Source: Pigoraptor chileana
Lineage: Eukaryota; Opisthokonta; Filasterea
Length of the DNA stretch: 29,382 nt
NCBI GenBank assembly: GCA_943704495.1
Contig: CALSCR010003966.1
Coordinates: 1 to 29,382, forward strand
Reading direction: 5' to 3'
The first letter of the stretch is position 1. The number at the start of each line of letters is the position of its first letter. Both the position numbers and the translations under genes were made by a program. Positions 9,740-19,992 of this stretch are shown here, one piece after another. Below the pieces are notes generated by a model. It was given only the letters and a program-made list of their open reading frames with translations, made no database searches and was not told the origin of the DNA.

Positions 9740-12667
9740 TTACACGGCAGGAGCCACTTTCTGGGGTCTACGACGCCTGCCGCAGAATGCTCGCAAGCGT
9801 TCCGAAAGCGCCGCAGAGTCAAGCGACTCAAACGAAGAAAGGTATATACATATTCCGCCAACGATGTGGGCGATGAGAGCAAACAGAAAGAGACTGACAC
9901 AGAGGTCTCGCCAGGCCTTTCCCGCGGGGGTGAAATCGCCAGCAGGATAGAAGGGACCGGGCTGGGGGACGCGGAATCCAATCATGCTCATGGCATTTGT
10001 CACGCCCTGCGCCCACACTGGCGGATACCGCGTGAGCTCCGAGAACATCAGCGCCTTTGTTCCGTATGAGAGGAGAGAGACGCGCGACAGGAATGTACCG
10101 AATGATCCGAGCTTGTCCTCAAGCTCCTTCTCCTTTTGCGTGACGGAATTGCACAGAAACGCAATGAGAATGTACAGCACGCTCACTGGAAGCGCAATCT
10201 TCCGTCTGAAGAGCAGGGAAGCGAGGACGCCGATGGACATGGCCGCCCATTGCGTCAACAGGAACGCCACAAAGTATTCTGCGAGCGGCGCACGGGGCGA
10301 TACAATGAGGCAGAAGGAGAGCGCGAGAATGAAGGGATTGACAAACACGAGCGGGAGTGAGCCGATGATCTTTCCGAGGTAGTATGGGATGGGCAGAATA
10401 CCTGCCGCCTTCTCCTTCTGGTAAACGTGGCGATCGGCGCCAAAAATACGAAGTCCGACAATGACACCAGTGAGTCCGAGAGTAAGGCCGAGTGCACTGT
10501 GCTGTGACGCCTGGTCGAAAGGCGCAAGGTCGCCGTAGATGAGATTGATGGCCAGTGACATGAGCACCATGAGCATGCCGTCAATCAACAGCACTTTCCG
10601 CCCACGCGCGAGCTGCAGGACGGTCCGCAGTGTGACAATTGCGAACTGGCGCAGGTGTGTGTCGCCCCTCCGTTTGGAGTTTGTCATTTCGTAAAACTTC
10701 CGCTCCGCCTCCATGGCAACCAACTCCGTGTTGACGACCCCAACCGGCTCTGACTCGTCGCCTTCCTTCACCTTCGCAAACATCGGAGGGGCAATGCCCG
10801 TGAGTGATTTCTTTTGCGCCTCGCTCATGCGACGCACTCCGGTCTGCTTAAAAATGGCACGCCGCTCCGGTGCCACAAGCTTCCACTTGTCCGCAAGCAG
10901 CTGCCCAGCGAGTGCGGCACCATCCGGCTTCTTTATACCCTTGCGACGGGCAAGCCCCACGGCGACATCGAGCGCAAACTCGGGAATGGATGCGTGGATC
11001 GGACGTGGATATCCAACGTCTTCCAGGTAAGGGAGGACCCCTGCAGCCTCGCCGTTGTATGCGAGGGTACCCTGTCCCGTGAGGAGAACGAGGTCGTCGA
11101 CCATTTTGAACACGCGATACCCCGGCTGGTGAATCACTGCAATCACAGTCGTCCCGTTGTTGGCGAGATCACGCAGCGCTTTCATGACAACGAGCGTCGA
11201 CGTTGAATCGAGTCCACTTGTCGGTTCGTCCAGCAAAAGCGTCGACGGGCGCTTCACAATCTCCATCGCAAGCACAATGCGCCGCCGCTGCCCACCAGAC
11301 ACGGCAGACCGCTCGCCCTTGGCGCCATCTTCGGCTCCAACGACACGGCCCCGCACGCCCCCGAGACCAAGCACATCCAGCACCTCATCAACCAGCTCGT
11401 CAGTCATATCGGACGGCGTATTGTCTACTTCGCTATCCACGACCGACATGTACGGCCCCTTTGACAGCAGGCGAGCGTAGTGCACCGTCTCGTCTGCAGT
11501 GAGGTCAGGGTAAATGACAGACTCTTGTGGCATGAAGCACATGTCAGGAAGAGGCTTGGACAGCGGGCGCGCCTCACCCCCATATGTGATCCCACCCGCA
11601 ACGAACACGGGTCCCTCACCGGCGGCGGCAAGTGCTTTCAAAAGCGTGCTCTTCCCGCACCCCGATGGGCCCATAATGGCAGTGAACTTCCCAGCCCGTA
11701 TCGTGCACGACACCTCCTTCACCACGGGACGTTCATTGCCAGTGATGTCGTTCCTGAGTTTTGCGGCGTGCGCATGGTCGGCGGCGACAGAAACTTCATC
11801 CAGATCGATGTTCATTGATGCGGGGGGCTCGTGTAGCCGTCGGAGTGCGTGTTTGAATGCGCGCGTGTGCGGAATGTCCGAAAATGCATCGGCCGTCACT
11901 GCCGCAATCTGAACGGCGCGGACCTTTCCGGAAATGTTCTGAAGCGATTTCCTCCACTGTCTCTCGGAATCGGAAATGCGGATGGAAGAAATGCTGGGGC
12001 GACGCTCGTCGGTGTTCGGCTGGATTGTCTTGTGCATACTGACGGATGTCGACGGTCGACGGTCGGCGTTAGGTTGAACCTGATTAGGCGACGTCGCCGA
12101 GATTGTCGACAGTCGACGCTCAGCTTCGGGTGTGAGCGGCTTAACGGTCCTTTCCTTCATCTTGTTTGTTTTGCGCGCAGTCAGGGTCTTTCGCCTCCAT
12201 CGCATGGCATAGGGGAATACAATCGTAAAATCGTGGATTGTCTGGGATGTGATTTCGAATCTCAAGGATGAGAGCCTGTTCTTTTGCGCCTCCATGAAAG
12301 AAATGATGCCGTGGAAGACAAGCCACACGCCGATAAAAAAGACTGCAAAGACAATTGTTGTTGCGAGGACGTTGGCACACTCCCCAAGTCCACCCTCGGG
12401 GCACGATAGAGCTCCCCCAAAGCATGTGTACGGCTCGAACGCGCCCCGGCGGCAGATGCTGCCCTTGGGACAGGGCAGCCATCGGTCAACCGAGGGGCAG
12501 AAACTGCCCTTTTCGCACGGGTATATATCATCGGTGCCGTTGCAGAACGAGCCGATGACGGCCTTTTGTACGCTCACGCATGGCAGGCATGTCGAGGCAT
12601 TCCGCAGATACACAAATCCATCTCTGCAGGGAGCGAGCATCGACGGCGTCGGGGATGGCAACACCAT
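9740..12667 (-). CDS. ABCG-family transporter with Cys-rich ectodomain
   Basis: An ATP-driven membrane exporter of the ABCG (White/WBC) type: one nucleotide-binding domain followed by one membrane domain, so it must dimerise. The reading frame is a single 975-codon exon. Residues 14-91 hold about a dozen cysteines in CPxG-like spacing, as in the plant ABCG24/28 group, followed by a membrane helix at about 98-122. The ATPase has Walker A GPSGCGKST (333-341), Q-loop MPQES (379-383), signature VSGGQ (456-460), Walker B LLLDEP (477-482) and H-loop VIHQP (511-515), all intact. The C-terminal third has about five to six hydrophobic helices. The linker carries RRLS, RRPS and RRPS at 184, 203 and 222, exactly 19 residues apart. 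The frame stays open 24 codons upstream of the ATG at 12667 and reads EYKICEM, with a further cysteine. An upstream exon carrying a signal peptide is therefore likely, and I could not place it. Substrate unknown. Confidence 0.88.
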   Translation of the reverse strand: MVLPSPTPSMLAPCRDGFVYLRNASTCLPCVSVQKAVIGSFCNGTDDIYPCEKGSFCPSVDRWLPCPKGSICRRGAFEPYTCFGGALSCPEGGLGECANVLATTIVFAVFFIGVWLVFHGIISFMEAQKNRLSSLRFEITSQTIHDFTIVFPYAMRWRRKTLTARKTNKMKERTVKPLTPEAERRLSTISATSPNQVQPNADRRPSTSVSMHKTIQPNTDERRPSISSIRISDSERQWRKSLQNISGKVRAVQIAAVTADAFSDIPHTRAFKHALRRLHEPPASMNIDLDEVSVAADHAHAAKLRNDITGNERPVVKEVSCTIRAGKFTAIMGPSGCGKSTLLKALAAAGEGPVFVAGGITYGGEARPLSKPLPDMCFMPQESVIYPDLTADETVHYARLLSKGPYMSVVDSEVDNTPSDMTDELVDEVLDVLGLGGVRGRVVGAEDGAKGERSAVSGGQRRRIVLAMEIVKRPSTLLLDEPTSGLDSTSTLVVMKALRDLANNGTTVIAVIHQPGYRVFKMVDDLVLLTGQGTLAYNGEAAGVLPYLEDVGYPRPIHASIPEFALDVAVGLARRKGIKKPDGAALAGQLLADKWKLVAPERRAIFKQTGVRRMSEAQKKSLTGIAPPMFAKVKEGDESEPVGVVNTELVAMEAERKFYEMTNSKRRGDTHLRQFAIVTLRTVLQLARGRKVLLIDGMLMVLMSLAINLIYGDLAPFDQASQHSALGLTLGLTGVIVGLRIFGADRHVYQKEKAAGILPIPYYLGKIIGSLPLVFVNPFILALSFCLIVSPRAPLAEYFVAFLLTQWAAMSIGVLASLLFRRKIALPVSVLYILIAFLCNSVTQKEKELEDKLGSFGTFLSRVSLLSYGTKALMFSELTRYPPVWAQGVTNAMSMIGFRVPQPGPFYPAGDFTPAGKAWRDLCVSLFLFALIAHIVGGICIYLSSFESLDSAALSERLRAFCGRRRRPQKVAPAV

Positions 12668-14125
12668 TTCACAGATTTTGTACTCCCGTACAAAAGAGAA
12701 ACTAACTCGCGGATGTTGTACTTGTTGCTTTTCTCCGCTAGTGAGTGTTTAACTGGAGCACCACTAAGGTGCCGGCCGGGCGACACTGATTGGTCTGATC
12801 CCGAAGGCGCCGCCGGCCTGCCCCAGTACGTTCGCCGAGGCGGCCGAATCAGTCAGCTGGCGGAACTGACTATCAGAGCAAACATAAAACGAGCTATCTA
12901 TGCATACGGAGTGTATGGACTGAGAACAAATTATGCATCATGGAAGTGGTCGTACGCCGTTCCGTGGAACTGCATGCATGCAGGGGTCTCAGTATACGGT
13001 AAGTGAGTGCTCAGTCACTGCAGGGTGTGGTCCCGTCGCAGTTCAGTCGGCGACGAACTGAATTCGACTATTATGGACTGAATTGCCTGTTTGCACAAAT
13101 TTAAATTCACTATCGGATCAGTATGGCGCCGTCGATTATTATTATTTAGGCTGTCGCTTCCCGTTTCTCATTGGTTGAATATTATCTTGAGAACAGTTTT
13201 TAAAATTTGTTTGCTTATACTTATCACTATGATAGAATGAAACCATACACTAATTATTCAATATTATTAAATGTACTATTCCAGTCACAATTAATAGTCA
13301 GTGAAATTTAGTGGAGTATTGCGTTGTTAAGGTCAGTGACGAGAGAACAGTCGTCTCCCGGGTAGCCGCGCCAAACTGCTGATGCAGACGGCGCCAGCGG
13401 CGGCTGCCCGAGTGCAATCGGCGCAAGGAATACGCCGGTGGTCCGCTGAGCTAAGATGGTACTTGTTTCCACCGTTAAACTCTAGTCGGCAGCATTCCCG
13501 ACTACTGGATCAACGCTGTGAATCCTCATTAGTAAATCCGGGCCGCCGGCCTGAAAAAGTGCGCTCGCCGTGGAGCTCAGCCTGCACCGATCTGTGGCCA
13601 CAGTCCGAGTCCCGGCGCCGGCCCGTGGCATTAGTTCAGCAAACGGCCGAACCTGCAGGTCTGAAATGACAGGCAGCGCAGTTCAGTGATGGTTGAGGGT
13701 GTGCCGGGTATGATCACTTCCGATTGTCACAGTGGCCAATGTGGCCGCCGACTGCAGTCTGCATAGCCCGTTCAGCTCTCGGAGCCGGGTTGAGTCACCC
13801 TCCGTGTTACTGGCAGAGTAGTGCGGACTTCTTCCTGGATCGATCAGGCATACTTACCCCTGTTCCAACTGAATTAAAGACCGACATACCTGCACAGTAT
13901 CTTGAATAAGTGAAGTACAAACATATCGATGATAGCCATGCCCGTAGCCAGATGTCTTCTATTGATTCGCCATAACCTCGTAGCTGAGTACGGCCGGCTG
14001 GGTACGACTATCGGAACATTGCAGTACCTCAGCTTAGATGTACTCTATTAATAGCGAGGGCGATGATCCTTTAGTGATCCAATAGTGTTGTATCATGTAT
14101 TAAGCTGAGAGAATCGAGTTCCACT
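12668..14125. other. Long spacer upstream of ABCG gene
   Basis: About 1.46 kb without a convincing gene, between the ABCG start and the PIN nuclease stop. The left end (12668 to about 12740) probably contains more ABCG coding sequence or a splice acceptor. The rest is microsatellite-free, rich in ACTGA/TCAGT and GCCGGC words, and contains an AT-rich patch at about 13170-13330. A 95-codon ORF at 13382-13669 shows no family resemblance. Confidence 0.5.
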
Positions 14126-15385
14126 TCAGCTTCTCCGCCTGTCACGCATGTCCTGTGCGTGTGTTTGCAATATGCTGTCATCCTTCGCAACGACAGCGGG
14201 TGAACCACTTCTGGCGCTGGACGCTCCCCACATGGCCTGCTCCACTGCCTGTGCTGCCGTCATTTGCAGTCGGATCTGCCGATGTATTTCCGCCCGACGC
14301 AGATGAGACCCCACCCACTCGGCGGTGACCGTTGCAACCAGTCCGTACACAGAGCTCTTCACCGCAAGATTCGTATCGCGCGTAAGAAGAACAACGGCGT
14401 CCACAGGGTTGCCATTCCCATTTCCATCTGTGCCACAAAGAGACATTTGCATGGCGTGCGCACACGCAAGAATGAGATCGTCCGCGGGCGGCCGTTCCAG
14501 GGAGCCGTGAAGCATCCACAGGGCGATCCGCGACTCCTCAGAGGTCTGTCCACGCAGCCAGTGTGCACGCGCGTCAAAGTGAGTGCGCAGAAATGCGAGG
14601 GCTCGCCTGGCTTTGAAAGCAGTCCCGGATGTCCCCATTTTGAGTCCATCCAATTCCGAAAGTACTGAAAAAGCAGTCACGTGGGTCAGAATTCGGCAAG
14701 GACAACAACTGTTAACAAGAGCAAGGAGTGGTTTTTGAATGTATGCGGTCCTCTGTTTTGGACAGGCATAGTTAAACAACGCATCGACACATATGAAGCG
14801 TCGCCCACACAACAAAATTATGATGAAGGCATCGAGAATGGCATCGCAAGAGGCACCACAAAAACAACAGACTGAAGTACATCAGCAGAGTAACAGCACT
14901 CACCAATGAAAGGAACAATGATCACAATGTCCGCGAGAGAGCCAACATTTCCTAATGCGGAAAAGTCGCCGTCGTCAAGCAGCACATTTGTATCAAGCAC
15001 TGCCACTTTTCCATAGTGGCGCGGCGGTGCTCCTCCGGCAGTGTGCGAGTGCATTTGGGCGCCGCCCCGGTATTGCTGCTGCTGAGTGTAGGCGTGCGGC
15101 GGGTGTGCATGCGCACTATGCTGCCCAGAGGCATGGTACTGTGGGGGGATCTGCATCTCGATCGCACTCGATACCGGCGACGCATACTGAGGGGATGACT
15201 GCGCGTTGGATGGAAAAAAGCCGGCAGGTGTTCCAAAGTGCACGGACGCAGAGGGAGACACACTTGCTGCACCGTGGGGTGAAGGCGTTGACAGCGGGCG
15301 AGAGTGGAGTTCGTCTGGAGTCGGGGTCGATTCCCGAGACGATCGACTCTGTGATTGCACGCGCTGTTGTTGTTTTTGCTGCTGC

Positions 15386-15416
<31 letters not shown>

Positions 15417-16385
15417 GAGGTCGCGGAGCCACCGAATTTCGAGGCCTATAACAACAAAGTAATGCCGTTAAAAAAACGTAGAGAGAAATGCACAGGTACA
15501 TCACACCAAAAAAAACAAGGTACATGCACGAGAAGCCACAAACACATAGCCTAGCCACTCTAACCCCATCACCCACCCAGCGACGTCCACTGGGCGCACA
15601 TCCACAGCTGAGCGGCCGGCATTGTTCGTCGAAAGTAGCGTTGTGTTCGCGTGTGCGAGTGTGGCTGTTGGTTCTGTAGCATTGACAACCGACGCCTGCT
15701 TATTCTGAGCGCCTTCTGCACTTGCGGCCGCTGCGTTGCCACCAGTCGACCCAATTGGCGAAATCACGACGATGTGCCCGGCAGTCGACCCCCCCTGCGT
15801 TGCGGCGCTGTCGGGGGCTGCTGGAGTTCCACCGAGCTTAAACTGGAACTTCTCACCGAAAACGTAACGGGGTTCGGCATCAGCGGCCGAATCGGGCTGC
15901 ACAGCCGGTGTTTCCTCGGCGGGCTTGGCGTTTGCTTCATCTTTCTCCCCCGACCGTCGCCGCCCCTTTTCTTTTTCCTGAGCGTCGCGCCACTGCTGCC
16001 ACGACTTTGCGTTTGAGTCGACGCCCACAAACGGGCCCTCTTTCGCACTTTTAGGGACAGCATTAGTCGTGATTTCCTTTTTGGCAGGTCTTGCATCAGC
16101 AGAAGCTCCGAGCGCAATTGTTGTTGACTTGAGTGCACAAGAAGGTGCAGAAGTGGCAACCGCCGCAGACCCAGGCGGCACATTCTCCTGCTGGACATCG
16201 GACTGAGATGCAGGCGTGTTTTTTGTTGTCGGCGAGGGTCGAACCAGCGGCGCTACCGTAGGAGGGGGTTTGGCTATTTGCAGGGAGCCGATTTCGGAGA
16301 GGAGGGCCTCGTATTCTGCAGTCAACTGCGCCTCACTGGGGACAGTGGGAGCACTGGCGGCAGGACCACGGGGAAGCGTCGCCAT
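14126..16385 (-). CDS. PIN-domain endoribonuclease, Swt1-like
   Basis: PIN domains are metal-dependent RNA nucleases; Swt1 cleaves unspliced or unexported mRNA at the nuclear pore, and SMG6 uses a related domain in nonsense-mediated decay. Three exons, read leftwards: 16385-15577, 15445-14904 and 14664-14126 (phases 2, 1), 629 residues. The first 390 residues are low complexity, including a polyglutamine run. The PIN domain covers about 415-585: VLDTNVLL (D421), VPFIVLSELDGLK with the exon 2/3 join inside it (E454), PADDLILACAH (D512/D513) and VVLLTRDTNLAVKS (D547), so the acidic metal-binding set is intact. WLRGQTSEES (486-495) follows the ARxALxFL helix, as in Swt1/SMG6-type domains. VLSELDGLK and the C-terminal placement fit Swt1 best, and an SMG6-like assignment is the alternative. 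The start is the ATG at 16385, because the longer frame begins with TTG. The Swt1 call is weaker than the PIN call. Confidence 0.8.
15364..15418. repeat. CAA/CAG repeat encoding polyglutamine
   Basis: A triplet run (GTT/GCT on the plus strand) encodes about 14 glutamines in a row plus a shorter second run in the PIN protein, on the minus strand. The mix of CAA and CAG codons would limit slippage. Confidence 0.95.
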
Positions 16386-17305
16386 CTCTGGAGGGTGTGT
16401 TTGTGTGAGAGTGGTGAGTTTGTCTGCGTGTATTTGCGTTTCATGTGCCGTCGTGGACAACCTTTTTGTTCAGATTTAATCGATATGCAAATCTTGCCCA
16501 TTGTATCGATGCTCCCTGGGCTGTAGACTAATGTCCGAGTCACTCCAACTGTGTGACAGACTGTGTCAGTCGGACTGACAATTTTTTTGATTTTTCAAAA
16601 AAATTCAAAATTTAATTTCTATCACGCTCATCGTTACTACAGGCACTGCCAGCCGGTTGTAACAGAGTCCGGAGTCGCGCTCAGAGCTGGCTTCCAGTCC
16701 GGCACCCTACTGGACGGCGACCATGAAAAGTCGAACACTCTGCCTCTGCCGGTAGAGTTGCAGAGGCCCATGGCAGAATCATCATTCGCCGACCATGACA
16801 CAACTGAATGCTGGATGAACTGCTGGTGAACAGGGGGATACACCTGACACGCCGGTAGTGTCAAATAGCACCAGCGCACACACACGCGGCAAACGTGAGT
16901 GATCCACCGAATTCCCCTCTACATAATTACCAATGCAGGACTGATAGTGCGCGCTCAGTCAGTGGAGCGGACGGCCTTAATATCAAGAAACATTAACGCG
17001 AAATGGGCGACGAACTCGGGCAAGTGCCGGAGGTGATCTGATGCAAGTATTGCACACTGAGCTCCAGCAGCAGGTTTAGTATGCTTCATCACGTTTGTCT
17101 GCAACGATGCTCAATTACCGCTCCGCGAAAATGAATTCATTTGCAACCCCAAACCAAAAAAAAGCACACGATAAGAATCACGCATCTAAATACAGAACGG
17201 CAATGCAAGCGCCATACGCGGAAAATATATACTGCCCTTTCGATTGCATTTTGCTTTTTGTTCGAACAACGGCACAACACATTTCAGAGTCCCAGCGACA
17301 TCGCC
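16386..17305. other. Spacer between PIN and SNARE genes
   Basis: About 920 bases with no convincing gene, holding the PIN promoter and the SNARE 3' untranslated region, both on the minus strand. A pair of inverted repeats at 16565-16605 is listed separately. The stretch 16630-17080 shares CCGG- and ACTG-rich wording with the other long spacers. Confidence 0.5.
16565..16605. repeat. Two adjacent inverted repeats (dyad plus AT hairpin)
   Basis: A 7-base inverted repeat (GTCAGTC, one base, GACTGAC; 16565-16579) is followed at once by a perfect 11-base stem AATTTTTTTGA / TCAAAAAAATT with a four-T loop (16580-16605). It lies about 180 bases upstream of the PIN start codon. Function unknown; a cruciform, a binding site or a small-RNA hairpin are all possible. 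Confidence 0.85.
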
Positions 17306-17879
17306 TCACTTGAGCAACTGTGCAGTGCGCGCCTTTGCATTTGCAACGCGCATCGACGACACCTCCGTCTTTGCGGTGATGTGGTCGATCTTGACATTGG
17401 AGGCGTCGATTTGGTCCCCCAGTCCAAGTGCAAGCGCCTTCAACCGCCTCACTGAGTCGCCCACTGCGTCCATATTGCTGTCAATTTCGCCCTCCTTCTG
17501 CGCCTGCACCTCGTTCAACCCGCGTTTGTAGCTCGGGACATCCCCGCCGTCACCGAACGTGCGGGTACCGGATGCTTCCTTGCCCACATTGCCGCCGTCG
17601 CCAAACAGCCGGTTGCGATCTGCAGCAGAAGCGGCGGATGCGCCAGAGGGCTTTCGCACGGGCGTCGCATCGGCAGCACGTGACTGCGCTGGCTCAGGGG
17701 CGGGCGTCTTGTATGCGGCCTTGTACTGCGATGTGCGCTCAATGTTTGATTGTCGGTTCCACGGCATCGTGAAAAGACCCAGAAACTTCTCCATGTTCGT
17801 TAAATGGCGCTCTGCGGCACGGGCGTTGCTGTCGATGCTATCGAGATTGCGGTTGGTGCGATCCAGGGATTCTGGGATT

Positions 17880-17911
<32 letters not shown>

Positions 17912-18823
17912 CCTTCAGTACTTAAAACGCCTTAGGCATAAGCCCATAGAGACAGAGTGAGAAAGAGAGAGACAAGAGAGTGGGATGTAGGATTCAAGTC
18001 AGTATCTTAGGCGATGCGCCCATGGACTCCACAAAAAGTGAGGGACAAAATGAGATCCGCGTGTGAGAGAGCGAGAAAGCGTCTATCTATGTTTGTGTTT
18101 TTGCTTGTCTATAGTTGCAGTAATACAACACAGACAAGAGCTAACGCAAGACAAATTCGTTACTTGAGCACTAATCGCGCAAAAAAGACGACAGGACAAG
18201 ACGCAAAGATGACAGATCATGACCCGCGCACAAACAACGCATGCGATGCAAAAAGAGGAACGCACCATTCTGCCTCTCAAGCTCCTCCATCGTCTCCACT
18301 CCAATACGCTCCGACTCTGCGGTTATTCGCGCAAGATTCCGCGTGGACTCGAGCGTTTCGTCACGTATTCCCTCTGTTCGCTGCATCATTTCGGCAACCT
18401 CGGCCCGCTGCCTGTTGACGACATCGTGGTGCAGAAACAAATGACACCAAGATTGAATCATTAGAGGCGCATCCAGCAATAAAACTGCCCACTTGAACGC
18501 TGTCTTAAGCCATAACATCCAAACCGGATATGTGGGGTTAACAGAAACGCAATCACCAAAAACACAAAAACGTGGCACACAAAACGATGAACAGATCGCC
18601 ATTTGTGACACGCACAGTTGGATTCTTACAACCGGCCTGATCAAACAACACACCTTTCTGTCTCGGCATCATATTCGTCATAGTCGTCGAAATCGGCGGC
18701 GGGCTGGTTGTGTTGAGAAGGGCGGCGGAGTCCGGCAGTGTCTGCGCCCTGTCCGCCGTGAGAATACGACGACAGGCGGTCATCGCCGCTGTGCCGCCGC
18801 CGCACAAACTCGTCGTACGACAT
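17306..18823 (-). CDS. SNAP-25/29-type Qbc-SNARE
   Basis: Qbc-SNAREs give two helices to the four-helix bundle that drives membrane fusion. Three exons, read leftwards: 18823-18654, 18411-18266 and 17871-17306 (phases 2, 1), 293 residues. The Qb motif spans exons 2 and 3: ETLESTRNLARITAES, then MEELERQNESLDRTNRNLDSID, matching SNAP-25 ESLESTRRMLQLVEES and MLDEQGEQLERIEEGMDQI, with the zero-layer glutamine kept (Q104). The Qc motif is at the C-terminus (about 230-290): EIDSNMDAVGDSVRRLKALALG, then DQIDASNVKIDHI. It aligns without gaps to SNAP-25, but serine (S263) stands where SNAP-25 has glutamine 174. The linker start GLFTMPWNR lacks the palmitoylated cysteines of SNAP-25 (GLCVCPCNK), so it is more SNAP-29-like and probably not lipid-anchored. 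There is no membrane segment. The ATG at 18823 gives MSYDEF and no better start is visible. Confidence 0.88.
17879..17982. repeat. GA/CAGA-rich simple repeat in SNARE intron
   Basis: Interrupted runs of GAGAGACAGA lie next to the acceptor of SNARE exon 3. On the sense strand this is a CT-rich polypyrimidine stretch directly before the AG, which suits a splice acceptor. Confidence 0.85.
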
Positions 18824-18880
18824 TCCAAAGTATACTTTCGAAGACTCAGCAAAAGTAGAGATTGTTTGTCGCACACAATG

Positions 18881-18964
18881 AGTGTGTGTGTGTGTGTCTG
18901 TGTGTCTGTGTGTGTGTGTGTGTGTGTATGTGTGTATGTGTGTGTGTGTATGTGTGTGCGTGTG
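18881..18964. repeat. (TG)n microsatellite
   Basis: An imperfect TG run with occasional TC and TA units, 58 bases upstream of the SNARE start codon. Confidence 0.95.
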
Positions 18965-19922
18965 CAAACAACAACGGCGTAGGGTCGTGAATTTGCTTGC
19001 TCTGCGGACGAATGTCGCCGACTGATTTTCGCTGACTCTCCTTTTTATCAGAGTCAGATTTACACCCCTTTTGTGAAGTATCACAATGTTATGTTTTGCT
19101 TTGTTGAGTGGACGGGGTGATGGGCTTATATACTAGTGTTGCTCGTCTGGGACTCTCTCGTGTGATGTCAGCATATTCGAACTTTGATTGAACGCAGTGC
19201 AAGAATGTCACTATCAGTATCAGTAGTCCGCACTGCGGATCGCCGGTCAGTTGTCTCAGTCTGGCCGCAGTTGCGTCATCACACCCTATTCTGGGACTGA
19301 CCGACTGGCACAAGCAACTGAGACTGCTTAGCTTGCACCCTTTTGACACAAGGATTAGTTTAGTAAGCATCCTTTGTCTTACAGTAATATGCTTTACTGA
19401 ACTTTTTCTCAAACTGAGCCCCCCTTTGCTAACGTGGCATTCGCACTGAATCGGCAATCTGATTTCAACGCGACTCTACACAGGATGAAGAACTTTGCTT
19501 AATAATTCCGCATCTAGTGAATCCACACAAACAGACAAAGAATTCAAAAATATTACGACTTTGGGTGATACTGAATACTATCTGCAAAAACTTACGGAAT
19601 ACGACCGCGGTACCCTGTACTTACAAAGCCACGACACCACACACGCACACTCACACACGCAACGCCCACACGCAACGCGCTGGCATAATAAGGGATTTCT
19701 CCAAGAAAGCCAGGAAGCATAATATGAATTGGAAAAACACCAAACGCGAATAAACAAACAGAAAATGAACCTAGATAAGATGTTTTTCACACAACGAAAG
19801 CGGATGCAACTAGGCGATGCCAGCGGCAGAGGAGAATCGGAATGGAGCGAGACCCAACACACAGCAATGTAACACATGGTTGGCTCTAAGCGACCTTCCT
19901 GCTCCCCACTGGATACCCCCCC

Positions 19923-19944
19923 AACACACACACACACACACACT
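19923..19944. repeat. (CA)n microsatellite
   Basis: A short, nearly pure CA run about 50 bases downstream, in the sense of transcription, of the coiled-coil membrane protein stop codon. Confidence 0.9.
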
Positions 19945-19992
19945 TCAGTCCAACACAATGGTGGTCCCAAGCAGCCCTGCCTGCTCTCCCCT

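Larger units (their letters stand above)
18824..19992. other. Spacer between SNARE and coiled-coil genes
   Basis: About 1.17 kb without a recognisable gene. The part nearest the SNARE start is a (TG)n run (18881-18964), probably in the 5' untranslated region or promoter. The middle (about 19150-19480) carries CAGT/ACTG-rich sequence like the other long spacers, and a short (CA)n lies at 19923-19944 just past the next stop codon. Confidence 0.5.

Noticed and set aside
13030-13063. Imperfect inverted repeat around TTCAGTCGGCGACGAACTGAA
   Set aside because: Pairing has several mismatches and resembles other chance combinations of the ACTGA word in this spacer.
13382-13669. Plus-strand ORF of 95 codons
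   Set aside because: No recognisable domain, and a composition like the surrounding spacer. Length is within chance for GC-rich DNA.
16560-16630. AT-rich stretch with AATTTTTTT considered as an Sm site of U7 or another snRNA
   Set aside because: No following 3' stem-loop or upstream conserved snRNA sequence was found. The stretch is explained by the inverted repeat.
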